NCBI GenBank assembly: GCA_029239875.1
Contig: JARBUD010000006.1
Location: forward strand, 62,001-126,000
Direction of reading: 5' to 3'
Length of the DNA: 64,000 bases
From: Xanthobacteraceae bacterium
GTDB taxonomy: Bacteria > Pseudomonadota > Alphaproteobacteria > Rhizobiales > Xanthobacteraceae
In this document: positions 1 through 8,445 of the stretch, one piece after another
Numbering within the stretch: the stretch's first letter is position 1
How the letters are laid out: the number at the start of each line of letters is the position of its first letter
Program-made: the position numbers and the translations under genes
Notes under the pieces: generated by a model
What the model was told of the DNA's origin: nothing
Database searches by the model: none
What the model saw: only the letters and a program-made list of their open reading frames with translations

Positions 1-38
1 TGGTCGAAGGCCGCCCGCCGCCGGTGTGGATCGGCTAG
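1..38 (+). CDS. Possible 3' end of an upstream gene (partial)
   Basis: Reading from base 3, eleven codons (VEGRPPPVWIG) run to a TAG at 36-38, one base before the end of the convergent gene at 40-366. Tight packing and the codon choice make a gene tail plausible, but too little is visible to name a product or exclude chance. Confidence 0.3.
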   Translation, partial: VEGRPPPVWIG

Positions 39-39
39 C

Positions 40-366
40 TCAGGGTAGGAAGGTGAAGGTGGCGACCTCGCACACATTCACCTTGCGCTTCACCACCTTG
101 CTGCCGTCCGAGAAGTCGGCGCGGAAATCGTAGACGCAGGCATCGGTGCCGTCGTCGATATCGGCTTCCAGCGTCTCGCCGTCTTCCAGCGTGTCGTTGG
201 CCAGCATGTCCTCTTCCCAGCTCTCCTCGTCGACTGAGGAGGCGTAGAAGCTGGTCATGGTGTAGCCGGTCTTGTTGACGACATCGACGCGGCGGTCCTT
301 GGCGAAGGACGGCGCGGCAAGCAGCGAGCAGGCGATGACGGCGAGCGTCAGGCGCGCAGTAGACAT
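40..366 (-). CDS. Small secreted hypothetical protein
   Basis: A 108-residue protein of unknown function. The N-terminus (MSTARLTLAVIACSLLAAPSFA, then KDRR) is a clear Sec signal peptide with a hydrophobic core and an Ala-x-Ala-like cleavage site around residue 22, so the product should be periplasmic. The mature part is acidic, with many Asp/Glu around residues 45-75, and has a Val-Asn-Lys-Thr-Gly-Tyr stretch after the signal that could be a beta strand. It has two Cys (one in the signal). It is monocistronic, pointing toward the window start. I do not recognise the family; the signal peptide is what can be supported. Confidence 0.7.
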   Translation of the reverse strand: MSTARLTLAVIACSLLAAPSFAKDRRVDVVNKTGYTMTSFYASSVDEESWEEDMLANDTLEDGETLEADIDDGTDACVYDFRADFSDGSKVVKRKVNVCEVATFTFLP

Positions 367-496
367 GGAAGTGCCCCCGGATGCGGCCGCAGGATCGCAG
401 CCGCACGCGAATCTATCGCTTTCCGTTCGGACGAAAGCAATTACACGGTAAAGTCGCGCAGCGCTTTATTCGGTACTGTGGTGCCGCGGCTACCCG

Positions 497-880
497 TCAG
501 TGCTTCCGGCCGTATTCGCCGTCCAGCCAGCGGTCGGTCAGCGCCATTCGCTGGAAGACATAGGCCACCGCCTTGATGCGGTTCACCACCGGTCCCTGCT
601 CCCAGATATCGCCGTGCTCGAAGCCCATCATGAGGGTGTAGCGCGGCAGGGTGAGGCCGAGGAAGCGCCAGCGCACCGACTTCACCACCACGAACTCCAT
701 GTGGAGCGCTGGCGCGGCGAGATAGCAGTAACCCTCGCTTGGCTCGAACTTCGCGGAGAGCTTCGGCGCCACGGCGGGCGTCGCCTTCTGGATCACCGCA
801 AGTTCCGCTTCGGTGTAGGGCAGGCGCTGCAGGCGGCGGACGCTCGCCTGCATCTCGTTCAGTGACGTTCTTACGGCCAT
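497..880 (-). CDS. Conserved hypothetical protein, 127 aa
   Basis: The reading frame stays open upstream to 1309, but that part overlaps the L,D-transpeptidase gene, so the ATG at 880 (MAVRTSLNEMQ) is the likely start. The 127-residue soluble protein has no signal peptide or membrane segment. It contains a Tyr/Leu/Phe-rich centre (YCYLAAPALHMEFVVVKSVR) and a basic C-terminus ending RKH. I recognise no catalytic motif or family. It lies 80 bp downstream of the transpeptidase gene on the same strand and could be co-transcribed with it. Confidence 0.6.
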   Translation of the reverse strand: MAVRTSLNEMQASVRRLQRLPYTEAELAVIQKATPAVAPKLSAKFEPSEGYCYLAAPALHMEFVVVKSVRWRFLGLTLPRYTLMMGFEHGDIWEQGPVVNRIKAVAYVFQRMALTDRWLDGEYGRKH

Positions 881-960
881 GTCGTCCCGCTCGGTGTTTC
901 CCCGCGCCCTATCTGCCGCAAGCGGACACGCGGGGAAAGCCCCGCCGGCGCGGCGCGCCG

Positions 961-1980
961 CTAGTCGCCGTCGAAACTGGCGACTTCGCCGCCCTTGAAG
1001 GGATCGGCGAGAGCGGCTTCGGGACGGCTGACCTCGATCTTGCTGGCCGAGGTCATGGCGGAGAGGCGCTCGGGCCCGGCCTTGCGCAGGATTTCGCGGA
1101 AGCTCGGATGCATGCCGCCATCGACATAGGCGGTCGACACGGGCGGCCGGGAGGCGGAAAGCAGCGCGATGGTCTCCTCGTCGCGCGCCCGCTTGCCGGC
1201 GACGGCGTCCTCGGCCGGATCGGGCATCATCAGCGGGCAGGGCGCCAGCGGGTCGGCCGCCGCCTCGGCCGGCTGCGAGCCGGGAGTGAAGCGGTAGCGG
1301 CCCGAGCATGCCGCCACGTTCGGCGGCTGGCGCGTCACCGCGAACAGGTCGGTGCCTTCCTTGAGGTTGCGCCAGAACGGCATGTTCGGGTCGTCGCGGT
1401 GCTCGGCGAAATTGGCCGGCGTCATGCGGAAGGGCAGGGCCTGTACCTGGAAGCTCGGCTGGCCGGCGGCGAGCGCCTCGCGCGCCACCGCGTAGACCTC
1501 GGCGATACCGTCATTGGTCATGGCGTAACAGCCGGCGGAGGTGCAGGCGCCGTGCACCATGAGCGCGGAGCCGGAATAGCCGAGCGCCTCTTCGAGCTGA
1601 TTGGGATAGCCGAGGTTGAAGGCGAGGTAGAATTGCGAGCGCGGGTTCATCAGGCCCGGCGTCACCGCATAGAAGCCCTCCGGCGCCTGGCGGTCGCCCT
1701 CGCGGGTCTTCGGGCCGAGCCTCCCGGACCAGCGGCACATCGGGTAGGTCTTGAGCAGGGCGTAGCGGCCGGAGCGGTCGCGCTTCCAGATCTCCAGCTC
1801 GCTCTCCTTCTTATAGATGCGAACCATGATCGGGTCGGCGGGGCTCATGCCCTTGGCCGCCATCTGCTGCATCAGCTTGGGCGGGATCGGCACATCCGCC
1901 CGGTCGTCATAGTCCATGCCGCCGCAACCGGCGAGGACCGCGGAGAGAAGGGCCAGCAGGGCGATGCGGAGCAGGTTCAT
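961..1980 (-). CDS. YafK-like L,D-transpeptidase family lipoprotein
   Basis: Likely cell-envelope enzyme of the YkuD (L,D-transpeptidase) fold, acting on peptidoglycan peptides or Braun-lipoprotein links. The start at 1980 (MNLLRIALLALLSAVLAGC) gives a lipoprotein signal with a lipobox LAGC; an upstream in-frame ATG at 2073 would add 31 non-signal residues and is less likely. The catalytic motif MVHGACTSAGCYAM in mid-protein contains the His and the nucleophilic Cys of the HGx(n)SxGC signature. The long C-terminal extension (to 339 residues) matches the YafK subgroup, whose E. coli member detaches Lpp from peptidoglycan; that activity is an analogy, not shown here. Confidence 0.85.
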   Translation of the reverse strand: MNLLRIALLALLSAVLAGCGGMDYDDRADVPIPPKLMQQMAAKGMSPADPIMVRIYKKESELEIWKRDRSGRYALLKTYPMCRWSGRLGPKTREGDRQAPEGFYAVTPGLMNPRSQFYLAFNLGYPNQLEEALGYSGSALMVHGACTSAGCYAMTNDGIAEVYAVAREALAAGQPSFQVQALPFRMTPANFAEHRDDPNMPFWRNLKEGTDLFAVTRQPPNVAACSGRYRFTPGSQPAEAAADPLAPCPLMMPDPAEDAVAGKRARDEETIALLSASRPPVSTAYVDGGMHPSFREILRKAGPERLSAMTSASKIEVSRPEAALADPFKGGEVASFDGD

Positions 1981-2189
1981 GATGGCTCGCTTAGCCACGC
2001 AAAACGGCAGATCGGGGGCGGCCGGGCCACGCTCGTCCACCGCGTCCATGTTTAGTGCGATCATGGTATCCAAAGCATTAGCGCTGACGTCTTCGCGCGA
2101 CGTCGTGATCGACTTCTGGCGCAGTGCACGCAGCCTCGCTATGCGGCAGATTGCGGCGGTGCGCCGGTGGGGCGCGGAGGGAGAATGCC

Positions 2190-2663
2190 GTGTCCAAGGT
2201 GACGCGCGCCACGAAGATGCTGGAGCAGGCGAACATCGCCTTTACCGTCCATGCCTATGACTACGACCCCGACGCCGACCATATCGGCCTGCAGGCGGCG
2301 CAGGCACTGGGCGAACCGCCGGAGCGGGTGCTGAAGACACTGATGACGCTGGTCGACGGCAAGCCGGCCTGCGTGATCGTGCCTTCCGACCGCGAGGTGT
2401 CGATGAAGAAGCTCGCCGCCGCGCTCGGGGGAAAGTCCGCGCAGATGATGAAGCCGGCCGATGCCGAGCGGCTCTCCGGCTACAAGGTCGGCGGGATCAG
2501 CCCGTTCGGCCAGATGCGCAGGGTTCCGGCGGTGATCGAGGCGGCGGCGCTCGCGCATGAGCTCGTCTACGTCAATGGCGGGCAGCGCGGATTGCAGATC
2601 CGGCTCAAGCCGGGCGACGCGCAGGCCGTGCTCGGCGCCGTCGTGACGAGTGTCGTCGCCTGA
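2190..2663 (+). CDS. ybaK: Cys-tRNA(Pro) deacylase, YbaK/EbsC family
   Basis: Trans-editing enzyme that hydrolyses mischarged Cys-tRNA(Pro). The 157-residue protein has the family layout: N-terminal VTRATKMLEQANIAF, the strand VIVPSDREVSMKKLAAALG with the catalytic-site Lys, and GYKVGGISPFG, a signature loop. The start is taken as GTG 2190 because GGAGGGAG lies about 9 bases upstream and the family begins there; an in-frame ATG at 2124 would add 22 residues not seen in the family, and the ATG at 2185 is out of frame. It is a single gene followed by a channel gene on the same strand. Confidence 0.88.
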   Translation: MSKVTRATKMLEQANIAFTVHAYDYDPDADHIGLQAAQALGEPPERVLKTLMTLVDGKPACVIVPSDREVSMKKLAAALGGKSAQMMKPADAERLSGYKVGGISPFGQMRRVPAVIEAAALAHELVYVNGGQRGLQIRLKPGDAQAVLGAVVTSVVA

Positions 2664-2729
2664 GCGCAGAGCGCGATACGACCAAGGAAAACTATTCATT
2701 CGTGTGCATTCGCTGTAGCTGATGCCTCC

Positions 2730-3716
2730 ATGGCAGCGGATACATCCTCGAGATCACTCTTCCTCCACATGCGGCCGGTATTCTTCGGCTCGGTGCTCGG
2801 TATCGGCGGCCTCGCCAATGGCTGGCGTGCCGTCACCCGCCTGTGGGACATCACGCCTGTGATAGGCGAGGCGCTCGCCGTGGCGGCGTTCGGCCTCTGG
2901 CTGCTCTGGGCCGTGCTCTATGCCGGCAAATGGCTGCTGCATCCGGCCGAGGCCAAGAGCGAACTCGATCATCCCGTTCAGGGCCTTGCCGCCGCGCTCG
3001 CCCCGGTCGCGACGCTCATCGCCAGCCTCTGCATCGGGCCGCATGTGCCAGTGATCGGCTGGGCTCTGTTCATCGGTGGCGCCGGCGGCGTGCTGGCCTA
3101 TGCGGCGTGGAGCGTCGGCGGGCTGTGGCAGGGCGGGCGCGAGGCGCCGGCGATCACGCCCGTGCTCTATCTGCCGACCGTCGGCGGCGGGTTCGTCTCG
3201 GCGCTCGCCTGCGCCACTTTCGGGCAGCCGACGCTGGGCTGGATGTTCTTCGGCATGGGCATGCTGTCCTGGCTGTCCATGGAATCGGTGTTCCTGACGC
3301 GGCTGTTCCAGCTCGGCCTGCCGGCGGAGATGCGGGCGACGCTCGGCATCGAGTTCGCGCCGCCGGTGGTGGCCTGCGTCGCCTATCTGTCGCTCACCCC
3401 CGGCACCGCCGACCATTTCGCGCTCGCGCTGTTCGGCTATGGCTGCTTTCTCGCCCTCGTGCTGCTGCGGCTGGTGCCGTGGCTGCGCCGGCAGCCCTTC
3501 GGGCCGGGCGCCTGGGCCTACACCTTCGGCGTCTCGGCGCTGCCGCTCGCGGCGCTGAAACTGGTGGAGCAGGGAGCGGGCACAACGATCGAACTGATGG
3601 CGCTTCCATTCTTCGCCGCCGCGAACGCCATCATCGGCTGGATCGCGCTGCGTAGCGTGGTGCAGATCGGACGCTTCCTGCGCGGCGTCTCCGCTCCGGT
3701 GGCGGCTTCGGGCTGA
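2730..3716 (+). CDS. TehA/SLAC1-type (TDT family) anion channel or transporter
   Basis: Integral membrane protein of 328 residues with about ten hydrophobic helices, as in the tellurite-resistance/dicarboxylate transporter (TDT) family that includes TehA and SLAC1. Visible family features include the N-terminal MRPVFFGSVLGIGGLANGWR helix start, the LPTVGGGFVSALA segment, and MGMLSWLSMESVFLTRL in the middle. Homologues conduct small anions; some give tellurite resistance when overexpressed. No tehB methyltransferase is nearby, so the substrate is open. It converges on the molybdenum hydroxylase gene with only 27 bp between. Confidence 0.85.
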   Translation: MAADTSSRSLFLHMRPVFFGSVLGIGGLANGWRAVTRLWDITPVIGEALAVAAFGLWLLWAVLYAGKWLLHPAEAKSELDHPVQGLAAALAPVATLIASLCIGPHVPVIGWALFIGGAGGVLAYAAWSVGGLWQGGREAPAITPVLYLPTVGGGFVSALACATFGQPTLGWMFFGMGMLSWLSMESVFLTRLFQLGLPAEMRATLGIEFAPPVVACVAYLSLTPGTADHFALALFGYGCFLALVLLRLVPWLRRQPFGPGAWAYTFGVSALPLAALKLVEQGAGTTIELMALPFFAAANAIIGWIALRSVVQIGRFLRGVSAPVAASG

Positions 3717-3743
3717 CGTCCCGCGGTGCGGCTTGGCGACGCC

Positions 3744-6101
3744 CTATGTCGGCTGGTCGTGCGGACGCAGCAGATTGTCGTCCCATCTCGGCGATATGTG
3801 CGGGAAGTCGAGTTCGGGCTGACGTCCGAGCAGCAAAGCGAGGACGCGTGGTGGGGTCAGCGGCAGTTCCTGCACGCGGGCACCGGTGGCATTCGCCACC
3901 GCGCAGGCGACGCTCGCCCCGACATTGAGGATAGGCACCTCGCCCGCGCCCTTGATGCCGAACGGCCCGAGCGAGGGCGCGCCCTCATAGAGCTCGACCT
4001 CGACCGGCACCACGTCGGCGGCGAGCGGCACGCGATAGGTCTCGAAGCCGTTCTGGCGGATGCGGCCGTCCGCGTCGATCGACACCTCCTCGTGCAGCGC
4101 GTAGCCGAGCCCCTGCACCACGCCGCCCTGGATCTGGCCGCCGATGGCGCTGCGGTTGAGCGCGCGGCCGACATCCTGCACCACGCGATAGGCGAGTACC
4201 TCGACATGGCCGGTCTCCGGGTCAACGGCGACCTCGCAGTCGTGGACGGCGAAGACCGGGATGTCGAGCGCGTCGATGAAATGCCCGACAGCGCAGCCCG
4301 GCATGGAAGGAACGCCCTTGCGCGTCGAGGCGCCGGTGCCGGCGACCGGGCCGACCAGTGCCTGCGCCTGCGCCGCCACCTCGGCGATGCTGAAGCCGGC
4401 GCCGTTGGGGCCGGCGATCTCGATGCGCCCGTTCTGCATGACGAGGTCGTCGGGCAAGGCGTCCAGCATCTGTGCGGCTACCGCGAGCAGCTTGCCGCGC
4501 ACCTCCTGCGCCGCCTGGAGGCTCGCGGCACCGAGCGAGACCGTCTGCCGGCCGCCACCGACGCCGACGTCGTAGCCGGCCGCATCGGTGTCCGCCTGGC
4601 GCACCATCACATCCTCCGGCTGGATGCCGAGGGTGGCGGCGACGATCTGCGGCAGGCCCTGCATCATCGAGCCGGAGCCGATCTCGACGCCGGAGGTCAC
4701 CAGCGTGGCGCTGCCGTCGGCATTCATGTTCACCGTCGCCGCCGAGGGGCCGGTGAAGACGAACCAGGTGCCGACCGTGGTCGCGCGCCCGTAGAGGCGC
4801 TCGTCGTCCTGTCGGCGAGGTGGAGCAGCCGCGCGCAAAGCCTCCATGCGTTCCAGCATCGGGCGCAGCACCTCGGCCTCGAATTTCTGTCCCGTCGCGC
4901 CGAGGTCGCCGTCGCCGAGCACGTTGCGCCGCCGGAACTCGAGCGGATCCATGCCGAGCGCGGCGGCGATCTCGTCGGTGTGCCGCTCCAGCGCGAAGGT
5001 ATTGTAGACGCCGTTGCAGGCTCGGAAGGCACCGTTGGGCGCGGTATTCGTATAGACGGCGCGGGAGACGAGGCGGCTCGCGCCGACCCGGTAATTGCCG
5101 CCCAGCGTGTGGGCGGTCATGGTGGTGAGGAAGATCTGCTCGCCGCCATAGGCGCCGCAATCCATCAGCACCACCGCCTCGCGGCCGGCGATCTCGCCCG
5201 CCGGCGTCACTGCCGAACGGATGCGGATTTCGGCATTCTCGCGGAACAGGCAGGTGAGCATCTCCTCCTCGCGGGAATTGACCAGCCGCACCGCCCGGCC
5301 GCTGAGCTTCGCCAGCAATGCGGCGAAGGGCTCGATGGCGACGTCGAACTTCAGCCCGAAGGCGCCGCCCACCGGCGGCACCGTCACCCGCACCTGCGAC
5401 GCCGGCACGCCGAGGAAGCCCGCCGTGGCGTTGCGCACCGTCCAGGGCACCTGGGTGGAGGTCTCGATATGGAAGCGGCCTTCCTCGTAGCGCGCCACCG
5501 CCGCACGCGGCTCGAAGGCCATGTGGTTCTGCCGGCCGACGCGGAAGGTGCTCTCGACGATCCGCACATCCGGCCGGGCGAAGGCGGCGTCGACGTCGCC
5601 GCGCACCGCTGTCGCCTCCCAGGCGACATTGCCGGCGCGGGCACCGCCTTCGAGCAGGATCTTGTAATCCTCCCACTCCGGGTGGATGAGCGGGGCGCCG
5701 GGGGCGAGCGCATCCTGCATGATGAGAATGGCCGGCAGCGGAGCGATCTCGACCTTGATCGCTTCCAGCGCCGCCTGCGCCTGTTCCGGCGTGTCGGCGG
5801 CGACCGCGGCGAGCGGCTCGCCGACATACCGCACGCGGTCCACGACGAAGAGCGAATGATCGGCGATGCCGATGCCGACGCGCCCGGGCGCGTCTGCGGC
5901 GGTGGCGATGGCGCGCACGCCGGGCAGGGCGGCGGCCTTCGAGGTGTCGAGCTTCGCGAGCCGTCCCGACGCGACCTGCGCGCGCAGCACGGCGGCGTGC
6001 AGCATGCCCGGCGCGCCGCGGTCGATGGTGTAGCGGGTGCGGCCGGTCAGCTTGTCGCCGGCGTCGCGGCGGCGGAATTCCATCACGGCGTCGACTGACA
6101 T
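3744..6101 (-). CDS. Xanthine dehydrogenase family, molybdopterin-binding large subunit
   Basis: Catalytic subunit (785 aa) of a three-subunit molybdenum hydroxylase, which inserts oxygen from water into a carbon next to N in a heterocycle or into an aldehyde. The aldehyde-oxidase a/b-hammerhead domain forms the N-terminus (GRTRYTIDR onward). The GGAFG molybdopterin motif lies near residue 255, and KGAGE with the catalytic Glu lies about 65 residues before the C-terminus. The start at 6101 is preceded by AGGGAGA at good spacing; a GTG 15 bases earlier is weaker. It is the last gene of a long minus-strand operon. Substrate class cannot be read from these motifs; a purine, pyrimidine or nicotinate-like ring is a guess from context. 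Confidence 0.88.
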   Translation of the reverse strand: MSVDAVMEFRRRDAGDKLTGRTRYTIDRGAPGMLHAAVLRAQVASGRLAKLDTSKAAALPGVRAIATAADAPGRVGIGIADHSLFVVDRVRYVGEPLAAVAADTPEQAQAALEAIKVEIAPLPAILIMQDALAPGAPLIHPEWEDYKILLEGGARAGNVAWEATAVRGDVDAAFARPDVRIVESTFRVGRQNHMAFEPRAAVARYEEGRFHIETSTQVPWTVRNATAGFLGVPASQVRVTVPPVGGAFGLKFDVAIEPFAALLAKLSGRAVRLVNSREEEMLTCLFRENAEIRIRSAVTPAGEIAGREAVVLMDCGAYGGEQIFLTTMTAHTLGGNYRVGASRLVSRAVYTNTAPNGAFRACNGVYNTFALERHTDEIAAALGMDPLEFRRRNVLGDGDLGATGQKFEAEVLRPMLERMEALRAAAPPRRQDDERLYGRATTVGTWFVFTGPSAATVNMNADGSATLVTSGVEIGSGSMMQGLPQIVAATLGIQPEDVMVRQADTDAAGYDVGVGGGRQTVSLGAASLQAAQEVRGKLLAVAAQMLDALPDDLVMQNGRIEIAGPNGAGFSIAEVAAQAQALVGPVAGTGASTRKGVPSMPGCAVGHFIDALDIPVFAVHDCEVAVDPETGHVEVLAYRVVQDVGRALNRSAIGGQIQGGVVQGLGYALHEEVSIDADGRIRQNGFETYRVPLAADVVPVEVELYEGAPSLGPFGIKGAGEVPILNVGASVACAVANATGARVQELPLTPPRVLALLLGRQPELDFPHISPRWDDNLLRPHDQPT

Positions 6102-6112
6102 CGTGGTCTCCC

Positions 6113-6568
6113 TCACACGCCGGCAACGTCGAGCGCCGCCGCGACAATGCGTTCATAGCCGGTGCAGCGACAGGCATTGCCGGTGAGCGCGGCGCGCACC
6201 TGGTCGCGGCTCGGGCGGGGCGTCTGCGCGAGGAAATGCGTCAGCGTGACCACCATGCCAGGAAAGCACATGCCGCATTGCACGGCGTCGTGCTCGACGA
6301 GCCTGGTCTGGAGCGGGTTCAGCCGCCCGCCGGCCGACAGGCCTTCGACGGTGCGGATCTCGCGGCCCTCGACCAGCGCCGCCGGGGTGAGGCAGGCGAC
6401 CAGCGGCTCGCCGTCGACCAGCACGGTGCAGGCGCCGCAGAAGCCCTCGCGGCAGACCGGCTTGGCGCCGGTGAGGTGGAACTCGTCCCGCAGCACATCG
6501 ATAAGCGGGGTCATCGGATCAGCGGCGGAGCGCCTCGCCTCGCCATTGACCGTCATCTCGATGGGCAT
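6113..6568 (-). CDS. Molybdenum hydroxylase small subunit, two [2Fe-2S] clusters
   Basis: Electron-transfer subunit (151 aa) of the same enzyme. The plant-ferredoxin-type cluster uses C39, C44, C47 and C59 (CREGFCGACTVLVDG). The second, helical cluster uses C98, C101, C133 and C135 (QCGMC and NACRCTGY). All eight ligands are present, and the length is typical for the CoxS/NdhS/HcrC group. The stop codon lies 11 bp before the start of the large subunit, consistent with coupled synthesis of a 1:1:1 complex. Confidence 0.92.
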   Translation of the reverse strand: MPIEMTVNGEARRSAADPMTPLIDVLRDEFHLTGAKPVCREGFCGACTVLVDGEPLVACLTPAALVEGREIRTVEGLSAGGRLNPLQTRLVEHDAVQCGMCFPGMVVTLTHFLAQTPRPSRDQVRAALTGNACRCTGYERIVAAALDVAGV

Positions 6569-6586
6569 GAGAGCCTCCTGCCGGGA

Positions 6587-7432
6587 TCAGTGAAGGGCGA
6601 TCACCGCCCGCCGGACCAGTACCGGCAGCACGCTGACGCGGTACCAGCCGGGCGCCTCGACGCCGTCGCGCCCGGCGAACTCGTCGGCAAGCTCGGTGGC
6701 GGCGCGATGAGCTTGCTCTCCGCAGAGCGGCGTGCCGACCAGCGCGGCCTCCAGCCGGGTCCAGCGGCGGGCCACCGTCTCGACGGAGCCGACGGCGACG
6801 CGCGCTTGCGCGATCCGGCCGGCGGTATCGCGCGTGACCGACAGGCTGACGATGGCGGTCGGGTAGTCGCCCGCCTTGCGCAGCGGCAGGCGTGCATGGG
6901 CGCTGACGGCGCCGGAGCGCGGCACGAACACGCGCGTCAGCAGGCGGCCGGGTTCGAGCGAGTGGCGGAGGCTGAGAAACGCTGCCAGCGGCAGGCGCTC
7001 GGTCCCACCGCGCGAGGCGATCTCGACCTCCGCGTCTAGGCAAAGAAGTGCCGGCACGAGGTCGGCCGCGGCGAAATCCGTGGTGCACAGATTGCCCCCG
7101 ACCGTCGCCGCCCGACGTATGGCGGGATTGGCCGAGCGGCCGGCGGCCTCCGCGAGCACGCGCAACTCGGGCCGACCGGCGACGGCTTCGGCAAGCCGGG
7201 CATGGGTGACGCCGGCGCCGATGGAGAGAATACCGTCGGTTTCCTCGATACGGCCCAATTCGGGCACGCCGTCGAGCCCGACATAGGCGGGCTTCAGCGG
7301 CTCGTGGCGGATCGGCGCGCGCATGATCCAGGTGCCGCCAGCGAGCGGCGCGCCCTGCGGGCCGCGCTCGGCGAGCGCATCGAGAGCCGCCGACAGCGAG
7401 GAGGCGGCATAGAATGAGGGGGAGGCCGTCAT
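6587..7432 (-). CDS. Molybdenum hydroxylase FAD-binding medium subunit
   Basis: FAD subunit (281 aa, CoxM type). The first FAD motif LAGGT is at residues 30-34, and the second is NPAIRRAATVGGNL near residue 105; both contact the FAD diphosphate in the family. The C-terminal CO-dehydrogenase flavoprotein domain follows (RAHARLPLRKAGDYPTA). Its start overlaps the stop of the ABC permease gene by 4 bp, an unusual direct coupling of an importer to the hydroxylase. That coupling is the best evidence that the enzyme acts on the imported compound. Confidence 0.9.
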   Translation of the reverse strand: MTASPSFYAASSLSAALDALAERGPQGAPLAGGTWIMRAPIRHEPLKPAYVGLDGVPELGRIEETDGILSIGAGVTHARLAEAVAGRPELRVLAEAAGRSANPAIRRAATVGGNLCTTDFAAADLVPALLCLDAEVEIASRGGTERLPLAAFLSLRHSLEPGRLLTRVFVPRSGAVSAHARLPLRKAGDYPTAIVSLSVTRDTAGRIAQARVAVGSVETVARRWTRLEAALVGTPLCGEQAHRAATELADEFAGRDGVEAPGWYRVSVLPVLVRRAVIALH

Positions 7433-8445
7433 CCGCGCCGCTCCAGCCGCAGCCGGTCGAGTACGACGCCGGCGATGACGATGGCGCCGAGCACCACCAT
7501 CTGCACATAGCCGTCGATGCGGGTGAGGTTCATGCCGTTCGACAGGATGGTGACGAACAACGCTCCGACTACGGCCGTGCCGACGCCGCCGCGGCCGCCG
7601 GCGAGGCTGGTGCCGCCGACCACCGCCGCGGCGATGGCCTGCAGCGACAGCGAGCCGCCGAGGTTCGGCTCGCCCGAACCGGTGCGCGCGGTCATCATCA
7701 GCGCTCCGAGCGCGGCGAGTGTCGAGCAGAGCACGTAGGTCGCGACCAGCAGGCGCTTCACCGGCAGGCCGGCCACCGTGGCGGCGCGGGGATTGGTACC
7801 GATGATGTAGAGCGCGCGGCCATAGACGGTGCGGGTCAGCACGAGATGGAGCGCGACGCCGACGATGACGGTGATGACGATGGCCGCCGGCACGCCGAAC
7901 AGGTTGCCGCCATAGAGCAGCCAGGAGAAAAGGTCGGGCACGCCCTGCACCGGCCGACCGGACGAGATGGTGGTGGCAACGCCGATGGCGATGTTGTAGC
8001 TGCCGAGCGTCGCCACGAAGGGGCTGACCCCAAGATAGGCGATGACGACACCGTTGAAGACGCCGCAGGCGGCACCGAGGGCGAAACCCGCCGCCAGCCC
8101 CATCAGCAGCACCGTTCCCGGCTCCTGCCCGTCGGCGACGCCGACCGCCATGGCGAGCGCCGCGCCGACGCTGACCATCGACACGGTGGGGCCCAGCGCC
8201 AAGTCGAAGCCGCGGGTGAGGATCACCACGGTCTGCGCCATGGCGAAGAGCGCGAGATAGCTCGCCTGCTGCATGATGTTGACGAGGTTGCCCGGCGTCA
8301 GCACGGCGGAATCGACCGCCGCGAAGCCGAGCAGCAGCACCACGAGAGCGATCGGCAGCGCCGCCTGCCAGGCGAGCGCGAGCAGGGCGACACGGCGCTC
8401 GGACGGCGTGGTGGCCGCGGGGGAGGCGAGGTCGAGGTCAGACAC
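7429..8445 (-). CDS. Sugar/nucleoside-type ABC transporter permease (second)
   Basis: Inner-membrane permease of the BPD_transp_2 (RbsC-like) family, about 338 aa with eight to ten hydrophobic helices. Family signatures are visible: GFDLALGPTVSMVSVGAA, GVFNGVVIAYLGVSPFVATLG and LAGGRGGVGTAVVGALFVTIL. The start is placed at GTG 8445 because GGAGGAA sits just upstream and the overlap with the preceding permease is then 8 bp; an ATG at 8472 would give a 35-bp overlap. It pairs with the permease at 8438-9463, so the membrane channel is probably a heterodimer. Confidence 0.87.
   Translation of the reverse strand: MSDLDLASPAATTPSERRVALLALAWQAALPIALVVLLLGFAAVDSAVLTPGNLVNIMQQASYLALFAMAQTVVILTRGFDLALGPTVSMVSVGAALAMAVGVADGQEPGTVLLMGLAAGFALGAACGVFNGVVIAYLGVSPFVATLGSYNIAIGVATTISSGRPVQGVPDLFSWLLYGGNLFGVPAAIVITVIVGVALHLVLTRTVYGRALYIIGTNPRAATVAGLPVKRLLVATYVLCSTLAALGALMMTARTGSGEPNLGGSLSLQAIAAAVVGGTSLAGGRGGVGTAVVGALFVTILSNGMNLTRIDGYVQMVVLGAIVIAGVVLDRLRLERRG

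Noticed and set aside
881..1309. N-terminal extension of the 127-aa protein
   Set aside because: It would overlap the transpeptidase gene by about 350 bp and has Arg-rich shadow composition.
739..2055. Long plus-strand open frame opposite the L,D-transpeptidase gene
   Set aside because: Arg/Gly/His-rich composition and full overlap with a protein that has a lipobox and catalytic motif; typical shadow frame in GC-rich DNA. The same applies to the long opposite-strand frame over the Mo large subunit (3726-6098).
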